Origin: JARFQH01 sp963825595
GTDB taxonomy: Bacteria > Desulfobacterota > Desulfobacteria > Desulfobacterales > SG8-13
DNA: 64,000 nt
Direction of reading: 5' to 3'
Assembly (NCBI GenBank): GCA_963825595.1
Contig: CAWGUE010000030.1
Location: 62,001-126,000 of the forward strand
Positions 63,733-64,000 of this stretch are shown piece by piece. The stretch's first letter is position 1. The number at the start of each line of letters is the position of its first letter. Below the pieces are notes generated by a model. The model had not been told where the DNA came from, ran no database searches, and saw only the letters and a program-made list of their open reading frames with translations. The translations under genes were made by a program, and so were the position numbers.

Positions 63733-64000
63733 TCACTTTTTTCTTTGAGAAAAGTCATCGAGCGCTTCTAACCGTTCCGGTGCAGAGACGGTTGCCAGGC
63801 AGCACTCGACTTCGTAGTCCATGAGGGCCTCGAGGCTCACCTCGGAAGCCATGTTGACTCCTTTTTTGATCAACTTCACCGAGAAGGCGGAGTTTTTGGC
63901 AATCTTGGCGGCCAGATCGTAGGTGAAGGACAGCAGCTGTTCGTCGGGTACGACGTAATTGACGAGCCCGATACGCGCGGCTTCGGTTCCCGGGATGTTT
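63733..64000 (-). CDS. Enoyl-CoA hydratase/isomerase family protein, C-terminal part
   Basis: The minus strand gives 88 residues ending in the window, beginning near the right edge with NIPGTEAARIGLVNYVVPDE, a clear crotonase-family segment, then a helix and a tail ending APERLEALDDFSQRKK. The rest of the gene lies outside the window. Family members hydrate enoyl-CoAs in beta-oxidation. The catalytic Glu region is not included, so the exact reaction is open. Confidence 0.9.
   Translation of the reverse strand, partial: NIPGTEAARIGLVNYVVPDEQLLSFTYDLAAKIAKNSAFSVKLIKKGVNMASEVSLEALMDYEVECCLATVSAPERLEALDDFSQRKK

Overview
The window looks like chromosomal DNA of a Desulfobacterota (former Deltaproteobacteria) bacterium, probably of the Desulfobacterales. 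This is inferred from protein-family make-up: a PrkA-YeaH-SpoVR cluster, alternative complex III joined to a cbb3 oxidase, several NtrC-type sigma-54 regulators, a TAXI-type TRAP transporter, LutABC and a two-subunit SdhAB. No rRNA, tRNA, CRISPR array, phage gene or transposase gene was recognised.

Positions 1-24700 are mostly on the minus strand. They hold the PrkA stress-kinase cluster (1-3565), the copper ATPase ccoI, then a long respiratory operon read from about 17500 down to 6700: actB-actC-actD-actF-actA-ccoN-ccoO-ccoS-(CcoP N-terminal-like)-(small membrane protein)-actE. Its products should oxidise quinol through alternative complex III and pass electrons directly to a cbb3-type oxygen reductase. 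After it come an M1 aminopeptidase and a two-component group: hybrid histidine kinase, NtrC regulator and a stand-alone receiver with a possible sigma-54 promoter.

Positions 25300-38200 are on the plus strand and metabolically mixed: a hybrid sensor kinase, a thiamine-binding protein, a cysteine-dioxygenase-like cupin, a YwrD-type gamma-glutamyltransferase, a cyclophilin-like and a VOC protein, succinate dehydrogenase/fumarate reductase AB without an anchor gene, TPR and HTH small proteins, and a B12-binding-type radical SAM enzyme. A minus-strand pair (cyclase family, cupin) follows. Positions 40069-45352 form a TAXI TRAP uptake operon with two binding proteins and a UspA protein. Positions 46561-49515 encode the LutABC lactate oxidation complex.

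Positions 50023-64000 hold a methionine-gamma-lyase-like enzyme, an unusual pair of sigma-54-activator-like ATPases whose domains look split between two genes, a HIT protein, a membrane-anchored protein-kinase-like protein on the minus strand, a run of small proteins, RlmI, a beta-hydroxyacid dehydrogenase, an alpha/beta hydrolase, IlvD, and the end of an enoyl-CoA hydratase.

The main oddities are: three genes (actC, ccoS, the M1 aminopeptidase) that each need a +1 frame change; two copies of a composite low-complexity tract that run to the start codon and replace the Shine-Dalgarno site; three inverted-repeat elements that abut gene ends; a CX3CH heme motif in ActA; CcoP domains redistributed to other proteins; the split activator pair; and the kinase-like membrane protein. 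All function calls rest on reading motifs, without database searches.
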